Shown piece by piece: positions 48,401 through 59,300 of a stretch of DNA of 64,000 nt. Source of the stretch: Liolophura sinensis (taxonomy: Eukaryota > Mollusca > Polyplacophora > Chitonida > Chitonidae); NCBI RefSeq assembly GCF_032854445.1, contig NC_088301.1, positions 3,844,001 through 3,908,000 of the forward strand, given 5' to 3'. The position numbers and the translations under genes were made by a program. The number at the start of each line of letters is the position of its first letter. Positions within the stretch are counted from its first letter, which is position 1. The notes under the pieces are model-generated. The model was given only the letters and a program-made list of their open reading frames with translations, was not told the DNA's origin and did not search any database.

Positions 48401-50776
48401 TTTTTTTATATTTTATTTTACTCTCCTATTATGTCACTTAATTATTCCAAACACAGTTTAGAAACAAAATATGTTTCAGCAACAATATATGTGCCAGTAC
48501 TGATACTTACAATCTTAAATAATACAGTTAGGAATCAAAGTAAGACATAAACATCCTTCTTACCTCCACCCCACCTTAATTCTAATCCCCACCCCCACAC
48601 AATCCCTAATAAAGCTTGAATGGCACCAAAACACAGGTACAGACCACAGGGATCCCACATGGGGCTTGACATCAAGCGGCATGTATCAGCTGCTTGGCAA
48701 ACTGGCTGGCTGATTTATTGTGGATTAAAACCCCTTTTATTATCAAGTGTGTCAGAGGGTTTTATTCTTTAACACTCTGCAAAAGCAGTTTTCAAACTCT
48801 TGTTCTAACTACAGAATGCAGTTACCATATAGGCTTTCGAGGGCTTTCAAAATTTGCTCAGATCAAACAACCTTTTTGGCCAAATTGAATAAAATTTCCC
48901 ATTCCCTCTCCTGAAGTTTACCCCAAATTCGGGCCTAAAATCATAACATCTGCAGAAAAGCCTGTCAAAATATGGATGCGTCTCCCCTTACACTGATAAA
49001 GAAGGGGAGTACCTTGCTAGAAAATGTATTTCTAAAATACGCTCTCTCTTGAACAAACCCGTTACGTTTGCCTTTCTCTGGCAGACTACCAAATCCAGTT
49101 TGTACTTGAACACAAAAGATCTGACTCCTATAGAATTTAAAAGCCTCTGTTGTATACAAGTTCTCATGTCCAGATGTCTTTCTGAATACACCGGCAAAAC
49201 TGACAGATGTCTCCTCTCTAGAATCAAGGAACACAGCAGTGGTTTCAGCCACAGTGAAGTATTTAACCACATATCTTTATGTGCTGAATTCCCATTACCT
49301 TTCAAACCTATTTTGCCTACCAGACTGCCGTAACGTTGATCCTACTAGTCTACGTGATATTATTTTATTTTATTTATTTGATTGGTGTTTTACGCCATAC
49401 TCAAGAATATTTCACTTATACGACGGCAAGCCAGCATTATGGTGGGAGGAAACTGGGTAGAGCCCGGGCGAAACCCATGACCAACCGCAGGTTGCTAGCA
49501 GACCTTCCCACTTTTGGCCGGAGGGGAAGCCAGCATGAGCTGGACTTGAACTCACAGCGACCGCATTGGTGAGAGGCTTCTGGGTCATTACGCTGCACTA
49601 GCACTCCAACCAACTGATCCAAAGAAGCCCCGATATTATTTTAAGTAATACAAAGATTATAGACCAATCTTATCACTGGTCAGAGAACCTATTTAAAGAT
49701 GCTTTGTAGATATGTAGGTACAGGCCTGTTTTAAATCACTGTTTAAAAGCCTCAGAACAATTAGTTCTTTTTCCATAATAATTACCCTGACCTTTTGAAC
49801 GACCCTCCTGTAAGATTTGTGTATGCATGTAAATATGGTCAATGATACCCTGTCTATTCCCCGTTCCCCTCCCCACCCCCAAGACTTTTTCTCTTACCAC
49901 AGCCATACACAACTATAGATATGTTTTACTTGTTCTTTGTCTGTTAGTCAGTAGGTTATCTAACCTACATGTATGGTTTCTAATTAGTTTATTCTCTGCC
50001 ATTTCTGCCCTTAAAATCACTGGTTATAAGTTTTGTTCAATTACTATAACAACAAAACCTGGAAGGCCTGTTGGTCGAGTGGTCTAGACGGTTGACATGT
50101 ATGCTGGCAATTTGTTGCCTGACTGAGGTCGCTGGTTCGAAACCCGCAGTGGTCTCAGCCAAATTTCAGCACCAGAATCTGTGCTATATTCAGAAAGTGT
50201 AATCCCTATAAACAATAATACTGTTACTTAATCCACTTTCTAAATGACATCTGTACCTATCCGAACCCATATCAATGTATATATGTCATTGCCTTTTTCC
50301 ACTGAGTCGCAATTAAGTCTTTTTTGGAGTTACACTACTTGTGTATATAGGCTACTGTACAGACCAGTTACAAGCTCAATGAGTTAAATACAATGGCAGA
50401 CGGCAATCGTGTTGTAAACGTTATGGATGTATTTTGCCACTATAGTTGCTACGAAAATTAGATGTATAAAGCGCCCCATATTTCGTCCGTGTATGAGGGT
50501 GCGTCAAAGTGGGTGAGTATCAAACTGTTAGCCACTTTTTTTCCCCTTAAACGATTTCTAGTTCAGCAACGAAAGACATGTCAGTTATCGGATGATATAT
50601 ACATGTAGATTTCCTTCTAAAAGATTGGACTTTGGACCGGTATCACTGTCAGATTTACTTCTTCAGCCGTGTCATTAAATTTTAATAGTGCCGACTGAAA
50701 AAAAGATACCCATAGCCAACAACTGAAGCATTGATACCTTAGTCATACCAACACCGACAACAAACACCCGTCTCAT
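24311..50776 (-). CDS. SCP2: SCPx/SCP2: peroxisomal thiolase-sterol carrier fusion
   Basis: Eighteen exons: 50738-50776, 47729-47786, 47284-47355, 44459-44523, 42992-43055, 42014-42078, 41475-41601, 37534-37597, 34447-34533, 33089-33236, 32027-32078, 30425-30520, 29681-29788, 28623-28776, 27825-27909, 27072-27198, 26766-26842, 24311-24412. They sum to 1590 nt, 529 aa plus stop (human SCPx is 547), and every junction phase agrees. Residues 1-~395 form a 3-ketoacyl-CoA thiolase: [12 protein letters not shown], catalytic Cys83 in [17 protein letters not shown] (His293), GHPLGATG (His343). Residues ~400-529 form the SCP2 lipid-binding domain ([29 protein letters not shown]). The terminal SKL is a PTS1 signal. 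The family role is thiolysis of branched-chain and bile-acid-type CoA esters and lipid transfer in peroxisomes. Vertebrates also make the short SCP2 from an internal promoter; no such promoter is evident here. Confidence 0.95.
24485..24640 (-). mobile_element. SINE family A, internally deleted
   Basis: Starts with 'tttatttgattggtgtttta' and retains 'gcgggcagagcc' and 'gaggaagccagcaggagttg', but has lost part of the body and the head. Confidence 0.75.
24985..26542. repeat. 82-bp minisatellite, nineteen units
   Basis: Nineteen head-to-tail units with exact 82-bp spacing and about 98% mutual identity by eye. Variation is nearly confined to 'ccaca(a/t)gtcgat' and 'ctgac(c/t)gccac'. Each unit starts with the hairpin CCTCAA-CC-TTGAGG. 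It lies in the last SCP2 intron. Confidence 0.95.
29995..30290. mobile_element. Short SINE-tail fragments (two)
   Basis: Two pieces, about 29995-30065 ('gttacggccacttcggcaat') and 30205-30290 ('gactgattatggctgaact', 'cagcaatatttcagccatat'), look like tail pieces of a lophotrochozoan SINE. They are too short to classify. Confidence 0.35.
30425..30520 (-). CDS. SCP2: SCP2 exon 12 (HDCF motif; acceptor side duplicated)
   Basis: 96 nt encoding [20 protein letters not shown] ... ALGLCSP. The acceptor and first ~40 nt are duplicated in seven upstream 125-bp copies. Only this copy continues into the full exon. Confidence 0.93.
30521..31490 (-). repeat. 125-bp array: seven copies of SCP2 exon 12 acceptor region
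   Basis: The string 'ctctaccacatccacgctgt' occurs in the true exon (30489) and at 30614, 30739, 30864, 30989, 31114, 31239 and 31364, exactly 125 bp apart. Each copy has the acceptor 'ttctgtaacag', codons for [13 protein letters not shown], then intron-like sequence. Reading on from a copy gives GEMLYRQIM... and soon a stop. Confidence 0.95.
33252..33335 (-). mobile_element. SINE family A 3'-end fragment beside exon 10 acceptor
   Basis: 'tttaatttgactggtgtttt' and 'catactcaaaaatatttcac' match the SINE 3' end. It begins about 15 nt from the exon 10 splice acceptor at 33237. Confidence 0.75.
33806..34040 (+). mobile_element. SINE family A, near full length
   Basis: A-box-like 'gggctcagttggtttgcgca', body, and 'caccaatcaaataaataaat' tail. 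The B-box region is degraded ('tgtgttcagctc'). Confidence 0.85.
34050..34200 (-). mobile_element. SINE family A, truncated
   Basis: Reverse copy lying tail-to-tail with the previous one; diverged ('gtgccgtacacaagaacata', 'ggaaactgggcacagtcc'). Confidence 0.7.
34376..34440 (-). mobile_element. SINE 3'-end fragment beside exon 9 donor
   Basis: 'tttatttgattggtatttta' with 'cataagaatatttttcac', ending a few bases from the exon 9 donor (34446). Confidence 0.7.
34787..37295. repeat. ~62-bp minisatellite, about forty units
   Basis: Units of 'ccaggcatcaatgttaaggc' + 'cacatagagagtctcctatcc' (shown in two pieces) + 'ataaaggtggtttatagtgt'. Several variants ('aatcctataatggagg', 'gtcacc') recur in blocks, showing higher-order duplication. 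It fills the intron between SCP2 exons 8 and 9. Confidence 0.93.
37908..38188 (+). mobile_element. SINE family A, full length
   Basis: Intact head ('ggcctctgtggctcagttgt'), B box 'gttcaagtcc', body, 3' end and a long (aaat)n tail. It is in SCP2 intron 7. Confidence 0.9.
38643..38707. repeat. AT-rich microsatellite
   Basis: Imperfect (ta)n with tttata interruptions. Confidence 0.7.
39080..39408 (-). repeat. Outlying block of exon 7-derived minisatellite
   Basis: Same 'gacttaccatacttttgtca' units as the array at 40251-41474, here in a double-unit period of about 66 bp. It is separated from the main array by an inserted segment (39409-40250). Confidence 0.85.
39409..40250. mobile_element. Insertion within the minisatellite, pogo/Tigger-like ends
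   Basis: The array is interrupted by about 840 bp of unrelated sequence. The left end 'cagtcaaacctgtacttact' followed by 'gccacctgt', and several internal 'ggccac'/'acctgt' repeats, resemble pogo/Tigger terminal regions. The right end 'gccgcatagaacaggta' is a weak inverted counterpart. A minus-strand ORF (39747-40034) is not recognisable as transposase. Family assignment is tentative. Confidence 0.4.
40251..41474 (-). repeat. Minisatellite derived from SCP2 exon 7-donor junction
   Basis: About 33-bp units, minus strand AAAGTATGG(T/C)AAGTCA + 'ttgggaacagagtagca'. They start directly after exon 7, which ends GAAGTATG|gtgagt. Many units keep a consensus donor TATG|GTAAGT; others have GC at the donor. 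Left units have a doubled (~66-bp) period. Long ORFs in this array are repeat artefacts. Confidence 0.9.
41475..41601 (-). CDS. SCP2: SCP2 exon 7 (donor side seeds a minisatellite)
   Basis: 127 nt encoding [12 protein letters not shown] ... [10 protein letters not shown]. It ends GAGAAGTATG|gtgagt, the motif reiterated in the adjoining array. Confidence 0.92.
41778..42013 (-). repeat. Decayed tandem copies of SCP2 exon 6 3' end
   Basis: Downstream of exon 6 (42014-42078, ending [14 protein letters not shown]|gtaatg) three relics follow at about 67-80-bp steps. Nearest 41941-41990 ('ggctctttgtgaatgaggg' on minus), then 41862-41912 ('aactttgagaaaattgaaa'), then 41778-41828, which still reads [14 protein letters not shown]|gtaatg. 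Confidence 0.75.
42992..43055 (-). CDS. SCP2: SCP2 exon 5 (thiolase catalytic cysteine)
   Basis: Encodes [21 protein letters not shown]; the Cys is the acyl-accepting nucleophile of the thiolase family. Acceptor 'ttcccgtag', donor AAGGAG|gtaagc. Confidence 0.93.
44266..44350. repeat. Short tandem repeat, ~33-bp unit
   Basis: About three copies of 'tttttgaccattttgtcaaa' + 'atttgtcaa' in SCP2 intron 4. Confidence 0.85.
44640..44935 (-). mobile_element. SINE family B, reverse orientation
   Basis: Contains 'gcaggacggatttctactgc', 'cttttatctagtgctgcttc', 'caccgagacaaattacc', and at the right end a tRNA-like head ('tgccaactgagccatcgggg', 'gtttgaccctgg'). Confidence 0.8.
45020..45295 (-). mobile_element. 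SINE family B, second reverse copy
   Basis: Begins with the family end 'ggatgcttgaggtttaacat' and 'cgtacttgaaaattttttca', then a diverged body, and 'atatgacctgaccagggcta' near the head. Confidence 0.75.
45360..46970. repeat. Diverged ~240-bp repeats carrying X-box-like motifs
   Basis: About five diverged copies of a unit with 'ctggttaccatggcaac' + 'tggaaatggacaaatgtgag', 'tatgtatccaccaaaaatta' and 'acatggaaaacaactggag'. Palindromic GTTNCCATGGNAAC-like sequences stand at 45619-45632, 45998-46011, 46318-46331 and 46783-46796. Confidence 0.75.
46103..46247 (-). mobile_element. SINE family A 3' end, three tandem copies
   Basis: Three successive copies of the 3'-terminal ~45 bp ('tttgattggtgttttatgcc', 'attggtgttttactcc', 'tttgattggtgttctacacc'). 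Only the last runs on to 'atatttcacttata'. Confidence 0.8.
47107..47190 (-). mobile_element. SINE family A 3' fragment
   Basis: 'ttatttgattggtgttttac' to 'cagcattatggtgggagcc', then lost. It lies about 95 nt beyond the donor of SCP2 exon 3. Confidence 0.8.
48950..49335 (+). pseudogene. Penelope-like retroelement remnant (GIY-YIG end)
   Basis: In two or three frames the sequence reads [30 protein letters not shown] and then [32 protein letters not shown]. The last parts match the C-terminal GIY-YIG endonuclease of Penelope-like elements (Y-x-GKT-x-R ... RIKEH). Frames change near 48990 and 49170, so it is dead. It lies in SCP2 intron 1 and abuts a SINE at 49357. Confidence 0.65.
49357..49632 (-). 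mobile_element. SINE family A, full length
   Basis: Tail at left, head at right. B-box region 'ggacttgaactcac' on plus; A-box region 'accaactgatcc' slightly mutated. Confidence 0.88.
50060..50165 (+). mobile_element. tRNA-like SINE head (family C)
   Basis: A box 'tggtcgagtggtctagac' and B box 'ggttcgaaaccc' with a long variable region as in tRNA-Leu/Ser. The ends do not form a convincing acceptor stem, so I read it as a SINE head, not a tRNA gene. Confidence 0.5.
50738..50776 (-). CDS. SCP2: SCP2 exon 1 (start codon)
   Basis: Thirteen codons, [13 protein letters not shown], phase 0 at the donor ACTAAG|gtatca. It lacks the short extra N-terminus of the human protein. Confidence 0.92.
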
Positions 50777-53700
50777 TTTGCGTGTGTAGTACCAGTCTTG
50801 AGAGGCGAGAAGACAAACGTGCAGTGCTCCAATGTGACAGTGCCCGGATCAGAACTACTTTCTACCGTATCTCTACACCAAATACCATGTTTGTCTGTCT
50901 GAAATTATGCCACTTTTAAGGACGCTGTAGAGTTGGAAATGAAATATATTAACATAGCAACTCTAATGGGAGGAAACGAGAGCCATTCTCTTCAAAATAC
51001 AACTCAAGCACCGTGTAGAAAATGCTCATTTGCTATTTGACTACGCGCACTATTTTTTTTTCAATGTAATGCGGTTTAGTAATTTTTTGGCGCGGGTATT
51101 GTCGTGAAGTCGCAATGATGGGAATTTATTTTTGCCCTGGAGATTAGCGTATGATTGGAATGTTAACTGTTAATCATGTAGATCATCAATTCGTCTTCTC
51201 TTCCAGGAGATTTTTACATCTAAAGGGGGCCAACAGGAACGAATAGACAACTGCATCACATTCAGGTATGGTAAACATTTTCCCGATTTTTACGACAAAT
51301 TTTCTCCGGGTTGGTGTTGGCCGTATTTTACACTGTGATACCAAATAACTGTCTTAGTTTTGGGACTATATATGAAAGTGGATTGTGTAGTGATCATTTA
51401 GCATTTCGATTATTATTTTGTTTTTTCTGTGTCGTTTGGGATAGCTGTATAGTGGCTTTCGTTCTCATATGTCCATTGTTTTGGTACCAAACATAAATGA
51501 AGCACTACTTTTCTGGTGTAAGGGAGGTAATTCAGGTCAAACTTGACATGTACACCCGATACAATACATACATATTTACAATGTCGATATTTATATGCAT
51601 ATGTATTTCAAAAACCACTCTACAAATGATGTAAATGACTGCCCTTTTCATTATCCATAATCTGGTCTTTACTGATTATTCACTGGGACATGGCTGAATT
51701 GTTTAGCCATCTACAAACGTCACTGCTTGGTATTGGAAGGTCAGCCATGATTTTTTGAATTCCCCCGAAACCACTGTTTAGACAGAGCTGATAGAAGACA
51801 TGTATGTATCTTGATTTTTTTTCACATAGATAGATTGTGTCTTAACAGAATCCAGCGTATACTCGTCATTGAGAGAGTATTCACAGGGCCTTCTAACGGC
51901 CATAGCTTGATCATTGCAAGTCAGATGCTAACAACAACAACATGAAACATTCACCAATGCTTAGCGAACCACTAACTATACAAATTTACTATGCAATGTG
52001 TCCTAAAATCATATTTTGATATGTAGCTCTCAGAATTCTGATCAAAATCGTTTTTTTATATATATTACTTTAATCATTCCATACTGTAAATCATGTTGTC
52101 CATGGCTTATACTCCCCTGATGTCTCTACGTTTCCTCGAACGCCTTTGCGCATGCTGATAGGGAGCTGAAAATATTGTCTCAGTAACTTGGAAGCTAATA
52201 CAAATCTGATTGTGAAGTTCACAATTTACATGCTGTTCTGATTGTTCTGTTGTTTAATGAACTGTAATTTGAGATTATTATCAGGCGTAGTTCTCAGAAT
52301 ATGTTGCATCGGTGTTATTTCTCAAGATCTTCCTATGTTATCTTTCACCTCGTCACCCACTGGTCTTTGCTGCTTTTAGGTGAAATGCCTGAATCTCTGC
52401 CATCTCAAACAGATAACCTCTTTAGTGGCCTTTGATATTAATCAGTGCATCAATCAGACTCCATCTGACAGCGTCTCGTAAAGAGGCTATACCGTGGATT
52501 TGGGGCAAAACAGAATCTGTCGTCATAAATTTAATCAAATTGTTGCTATCGTTTAGTGTATCTCAAATAATTACCATCAGGCTTGTCTGTGCACATAGTA
52601 CTGTTCATCAAGTTCCTCATATTTGTAAATCAGGCTACATTTGAAGTGCTACTTTAGTGAAAATGCCATTATGACAAATTCATGAATAACAGACGTAGCT
52701 GTACACATGCATACCAGAAATGTAGAAAATAATACGAATATGAGCTGTTTTGGTGAAGTGTGTAATGCATTTACAAGGGCAGTGCTCTAAATAAATATAT
52801 TGATGTGGTAGTACAGTGTTCTTCCAGATTTTAGCAGAGGAGTACTGGCTTATGTCTTAGGAGTACTGCCTAATCAGGGGAAACCATTCACCCTATTCTT
52901 TGTCATCAGCATTGTCCTTTTGACTTTGATCCTTGTTATTTCTAAAATTGCCGTGCCTACAGCAGCCATCAGTGTTTCTGATAGGTATTCAGTGGAGTGA
53001 TTCCCTTGACCCACTTGTGGAGTTAAACTTGTTACATGTTAATAAACATTTGAATATGTAACATGTTCAAATTACTATTATGCACTTGTTGCAGTTCGCA
53101 ATATTTTGAGAAAACAGTCCCATATTTATAAAAACAAAGTTTACAAATAATGCACATAAAAAGCTCATTGATGGTTTACATGCAAGTCATCATATTTAGC
53201 AGTTTTCAACAACAACATGCTATGTGCAGGAATTCATGAAGTTCGTGAAGATCTGAAATTTCCCTACAGGTCTTCTTGTTCTAATATTTTTTAACACGGT
53301 CCAGTTTGTCTTGGTTGTTTGTTGCTGGTTTTGGTACCCTTGGAAAATCTCAAAGATCTCAGAAATTTGCATTCTTTCACTTGACTGCGTGACTCGTACC
53401 TTGCCAGTCATTTATAATCAGTGCAAGTTTGCAGAAATTATACGAGTGGAACGGGAAGTATGGTGACTTTGCAAAGGTTTACTCATAGAGTTATCTACCA
53501 CATTCAACTGGCAAGTGATTCTGCCTATCGACATGAAATAACATGTACGTACGCTTTTAGAAACTCATGCATATCTAAAGTTTTCTAGGCGTATTTGTTA
53601 TTCCTAGTTTTTCACTTTTATGGGTGTTGGGCATTTTTGAATGCGTAAATTACGCCGATACGCCTCTTATCTGGAGCACTGTAAGGGCGTTTAACACTTG

Positions 53701-56303
53701 AGCCGGACACACCCAAACTGACTTGTAGGTCATGATATGGATTGCGTGATGTCACAAGTAAACAGCTGCTCAGACGCTACACCTCTTCATATTTCAAAAT
53801 GGAGCGCATATAGTGACACCTGTAAAATGTCATAAAACCATTGATGTTCCATTACACTGAAGGATTGTCTTTCAGCAAAGTATAATTTTAGAAATTTAAC
53901 TGTGACCTGTGGATTAATTGAGACCATTTGAAAAAGACTTGCTCACTGACAAAAACTGTATTTATTAACCAACTGATGGCCTGTATATGTATAACTTACA
54001 CTGTGGCTCAGATAAATACCAATGTGGTCACTGTGAGTTGCTCTTGAGCACTTGCTGGTTTCCTCTTGGGAAGATCTGCCAGCAACCTGCAGATTTTTAT
54101 GAGTTTCTCTTTGGCCAGTCTCCTCCCACCATAATGCTGGCCACTGTCGTATAAGTGAAATATTCTTGAGTATATTGTAAAACACCAATCAAATAAACAA
54201 AGCCTTTCAGTGCTTTATAAGGTCTATACAATCCATCATCTTTAACCAGAAAAGAAAGACTTTATTATTGTATACACTTCGTCCCACACATTACTTCTTC
54301 ACAATTTGGAAAGACATAGCACTGACAACTCCTAGATCTTTTTGGCAGCAGTGATGGGGTCAAAATGACATCTAGCCAAAGCACTTGACATTAATACTGC
54401 CGCTAAATATGCTCGATACTGGCACTGTACTTAGTAAATTTAATCTTTATGAAGAATTTTAACATGACATGTTATGTTTAGATGAGATTTAAAGCTTTAT
54501 AAATCATTTTAAGATGACAGGATATGGTTACAGGAGATGTTTGGAGCACTTGTGTGTGATCGTGAGATGTTTGACACACCAAATATAAACCAGGCATGAG
54601 ATTTGTCCTCTTTTTGGACTAGTTCCTCTTCATTTATACAAAAAATGCATCAGAAAAATGTTCAGAATGTAATTCAGAAATGCTAAAAATGACAAAATTA
54701 TGGTTGTTTCCTCATTTTCATCCTAGTGTCTGTCTCATCCCTGATAAACATGGCAGCTGAGCTGATGACAGGGAGCTAAGCATTGGAAATACTGGCTTTA
54801 AAACAAAGGCACTTCGATTTAGTTCAAATCTCTGCACACCAAGATTTTATTTTATATGTTTGTAGTTTATTTTTATAAAATGCAGTGAACATACATCAGT
54901 GTGGATGCTACAAAGTCCGTGATCATCAGTTGAGTAAGAAAACTACCAGTTATTTTTATTTGTATTTCTGCGTTATTACAGAATGACATGAGTATTGGGT
55001 ATTTTTCTCAAGAAGTAAAAGTCACAAGTGTTGCGTTAATCCCACCTCCAGCACTGTACGTTAAGTTAATGTTTAAAAATAACAAGATAACTGAAAATTT
55101 CGTCAGAATATTTAAATGAGGCGCTGTCGATTCAGTGGAAATGGAGCATGCACACAGCGCTTGGTAACTTCAAATGTGAACAAATATAGCTGATCACACA
55201 CATAAAAGGACTTGCATCTCGCTCGTGACAGAATCGGCCAAAAGAGGCGTAAAAAAGAGCTTGACAGCTTGACAAGCATTGAAGAAACAAAAGGGTCTCT
55301 TGAAGCATGAGGATCTTGCAAAGCTACTGCTTCATGGGTGCAAATGTTGCTGTTGTGGACAAGGGGTGTTAAACTTTGAACAGATATGTGTTTCTGACTT
55401 GTAGTTTAATGAGAAGATTGATTGAAAGTCCGTGTCGTAAGGAACTTTTCCAAACGCTGTGCATGTGCTTCTCTTCCAGTTGAATATTAATGAGGCAGAA
55501 TGGCCCGCCCTCTTTGTGTTGAATTCAGGTAACAGCGGACTTCTACTGGCTCATGCAAACTACATGCTACATTAATATTTTTTATTTCAGCATGAGTGAT
55601 TTAGTTTATGAATGAACTTTAAGATTTCACTAAGTCATCGCATCCAGAATTTGTTTAAAAATCCAGATTTTGGGAGACAGTGTCACTTCAGTGAAATAGT
55701 TTCAGTGGTCTTTGCCATGTGCAGTGTTATATAGGGCTACCATCTACAGCATAAATCATTACTGTCATTCTTTTGCCTCTATTATAGTTTTTTGGTAAGT
55801 CTGTCGCTGGCTTCCAGTTTTGACTGTATGGATAACAATTTCAAATGTCTACTTGTGGACGGCATTAAGGCTCAGACGACGAAAATTACCGAGTGGTTTC
55901 GGTTTTAAAAAGCATGTACCAATGTGTTACTATTTGATGACCTGTAATTTCCCTGGACTTGAACTTTAGTATAACTTTTTCAAACTTTACAATCATTTTC
56001 ACACTATAAATAGTACAGGCATGAGGCGGGTATTGATTGGAAAGTGATAATTTAAGCTCTGCTTCTTTAAAACAGAAAATTTGTTTTGATTAGTGAAGAT
56101 TTTTGTGGCAAAAATTTCTGGTATGACCTCAGGCATGGTGTTGGTTTCATACATCTTGGTTTCCTTTCCAGTCATGGCAATGTTTCCTGAAATATAACAA
56201 TGCAGTCTTAGACAGTTATTTAAAATACCTTAACTCCATGTTAGTGTGGTTAATGTCAAGCTAGAAGTGCACATAAAAAAGTGTACTGTTTTGTGTTTTT
56301 CAG
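50777..56303. other. Head-to-head interval between SCP2 and NIPBL
   Basis: No coding exon found. It should hold both promoters. A possible NIPBL 5' non-coding exon ends at 51265 (ACATTCAG|gtatgg), close to a locally CpG-containing stretch ('ggcgcgggtattgtcgtga'). A truncated SINE lies at 53995-54200. The rest is AT-rich and unassigned. Confidence 0.5.
53995..54200 (+). mobile_element. SINE family A, head internally deleted
   Basis: 'actgtggctcagataaatac' then 'aatgtggtcactgtgagttg', body and 'caccaatcaaataaacaaag' tail. About 40 bp between A box and B box are missing. Confidence 0.8.
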
Positions 56304-56396
56304 ATTTGGTTCTCTGTCTCAAGTGGTCAAGGTGACAGCTGTCGTGAAGCCCTCTGGGCTGATCCTGTACTGGACTGGTAATTCTGACATGCCAAA

Positions 56397-59300
56397 ATGA
56401 ACGGGGAGATTCCCAATGTCCCCATCACCACACTGGCAGGGGTGGCCAGTCTCACTGATAGTGAGTGCATACAAATGAACAGTAACAACCTACATTACCG
56501 TCATCTTAATAACTAATCTAATTTACACATTTAAGAAGATGAGCATGTTTTAAAAAATGCTTATGATCTATTAAATCTTTTAATTTGATGAGTCACTTGT
56601 GACAAGTCAAAGCTACATTCTTCTGTGTGAAATTGCAGGTTAAGCACAATTAATTGTGTTTTGTGTTCAGTGTGGACCCATATCTCAGCTAGCAAATATA
56701 GATGGAGTTTGGTATAGATCTATTTCAAAATGGCCTCGGTGCTAAATGTTGCAAGAGAAAGTGTGTTATTTAATTCCTTTTTTTCTTTTTCGTCCAGTGT
56801 TACCAGAACTTCCTCTCCCAACACCTTTACCAGTAACGATGCACAACAAGAGTTTGCTTTTCCATCCGAAGATTGCAGATGATGCAAGAGAAATTTTGGG
56901 AACACAGGATGAAAATCTCATTACACAGCTTGTCCACTCCTTACGACAAACCACAACAGACCATATGTAAGCTTATGGTGTTTTGGAGGGGAAAAAAGTG
57001 ATACATAACCTGTACATTGTTGCAGCTGTTGTGGATCTTAACTTGGGATTAATGGAAATAAGAGAGATGGTCTTGAAGACATCAAAATTTGAACAGTTGG
57101 TATTGTTATACTTGTATTGTTCAATTCATTGATGCCTTCATTACTACGCAAGATTTAAAGGATACATGAAAGGGCTATTTTTTTTTTAAAATTATTTTTT
57201 CCTCATATTTTATGGCACACTTCTTTTCATTTTTTCTTGAAAACATTCTTGTGTTGTATTACCTTTTTTTTTGTATTCTTTAAGTCTAAGACATGGTTTT
57301 CTATTTGTAATTTCTGAACATAATTTATTGATTGGGTAACCATAATTCTCATTGCTTTTCAGTGAACTTAAAGACACACTTGCTGGAGATTCAATAGAGG
57401 GGGAAATCCCGGAGTTGCTGAGTGGTATCCTGAGGCGGGATCCCAATGTATTCAAGGGCAAAAAGAATTATGAAGGTATGCCATTCATGATTTTAGTCGT
57501 GTTTTACTTGTTCTGAATAGATAAAAAAGAAGTCTTGCTTTCAGATACTAAAAAATATATGTATAAAGCTTATGCTGATAAGCCTGTGAAAGTGTGTAAG
57601 TGAAGTGATATTCTGAACAGTTATAATGTGTACCTGCTGCTTGTTGTCGTCACAATGACAAGTGATGTACTTCCCACCAGCTTAGTGCTGTTTTATTCTG
57701 TCTGTTCTAGGAACTTGAATCTGACCAATGAATAACTAAATTATGAGTAGATAAATGGAAAAGTGGACATGTTCTTAGTGTGGAAGTGTATGTATTTATA
57801 TTTCAGCTATGCCCAGCCCTAGAGGAATGGCATCTGCTCAAGGGTCTGCTCATCCACAACAACAAATGTCTCCCTTCCATGCTAGTCCATATTCCCCATA
57901 TCAGCAGAACAACACATCCCCGAGGTAAGGCTAATCATTACCCTTACAAAACAGTTAAGGCTGCTTCGAAAGTCCTGTACTGCAAAGTAGCCAAATGATT
58001 CAGTTTACATCAAAGTATTCCCGAGCAATGCTGGAATTTGGGCAAGAATGTGTAAAAAGAATTTTATTTCATGCTTGCCTGGAGAATAATGATTTCTGGG
58101 AATTGAAAGAGGTGCGAGGAATTACTTGGTTGATGCACAGGCTAATCTCTTTCTGTTACAGATGCCCCCCTCAAACCAGTCCTGGATGGCACCCACCTCG
58201 ACAAAATAGCCCATATGCCCAACATGGAAGTCCCCACTATCAGTCAAACACTAATGCTTCCTCATCTAGCCGGTACCAGCAACAATTTAAGAATTTTGCC
58301 TCATCAAGTCAACAAAACTCAGTACCAGGTAGAGTAGTTGACGTGTTAAAATTTCATTTTGTTCACCTTTATGTGTTGTGCTTGATACATGTAAGTTGCA
58401 GTGATTTATCCCCATTCTTTCATATGGTGAATGAGACTGTCTATACGTAAGGTAGATAAATCTGAGTTTGAATGAAACAAGACGTGTTAAATAAATTGCT
58501 CACAGGGTTAAACATCTTCCAAGCAGTATGGAATTCACTTACCAATTCATACTTGCCGCATCCCTTTCCTGGAGAAATGTGAATGCATTTCCTTTGAGAA
58601 AAATCTGAAAGAAAAAATAACAGTCAGATGTCATTTTAGAATCCTCATAATGTTTGGATGTTTGGATCTAGTTTGCGGGAATAATGATGTCATGCTTGAA
58701 GATAAATACTAAATTAGTCACACCAGGAATTGATAGGTGAATGTTTGAAGTGCTCCTCGAAGATGTCACTGTCCATACAGCCAGAGCGTATGCAATTCAT
58801 TAGCAGTTTTCTGACATGCTCTTGTTTTACCTTGTTTTACAGAGATTTTGCCCACCCCTGCTATGAATGGGGAGCACTTCCCAGTGGCGACCTCTACACA
58901 GAGAGAATCTACTGCAGCCAAAGGGAGCGTTTCTAAACTGAATTGTCAACCAGTTGGTATGTCCATTTTGCCTCTTCAGTCTTACATGTAGGTAGGATGT
59001 TGAAAAACTGGCTCAGGTGGTATTGTCAACTACATTGTTGGTTCGATTTTCCTATCACATTAGGATTCCTGGGATTTTGTTTGTTATGAAACCCTTTCTC
59101 CATTATCAAGAAGTATTCACCCTGGTGTACAGACAGTAGTGAAGAATGACGATTAGTTACCAACTTAACACAGCTGGTTGTTCAACAGGTGAAAAATGTC
59201 ATGAAATTATAGGTGGTTTACTGTAGTTTTCTGTATTGCCTGTTTTATGTTTTTAGTGGTGTTGTCACCGGTGCAAGCCACATCTGCTGAACATGTGCAG

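Noticed and set aside
49049-49333. 94-codon ORF as a host gene
   Set aside because: Contains a GIY-YIG-like end and frameshifts typical of a dead Penelope-like element.
50060-50165. Functional tRNA gene
   Set aside because: A and B boxes are present, but I cannot pair a 7-bp acceptor stem and SINE-like sequence follows.
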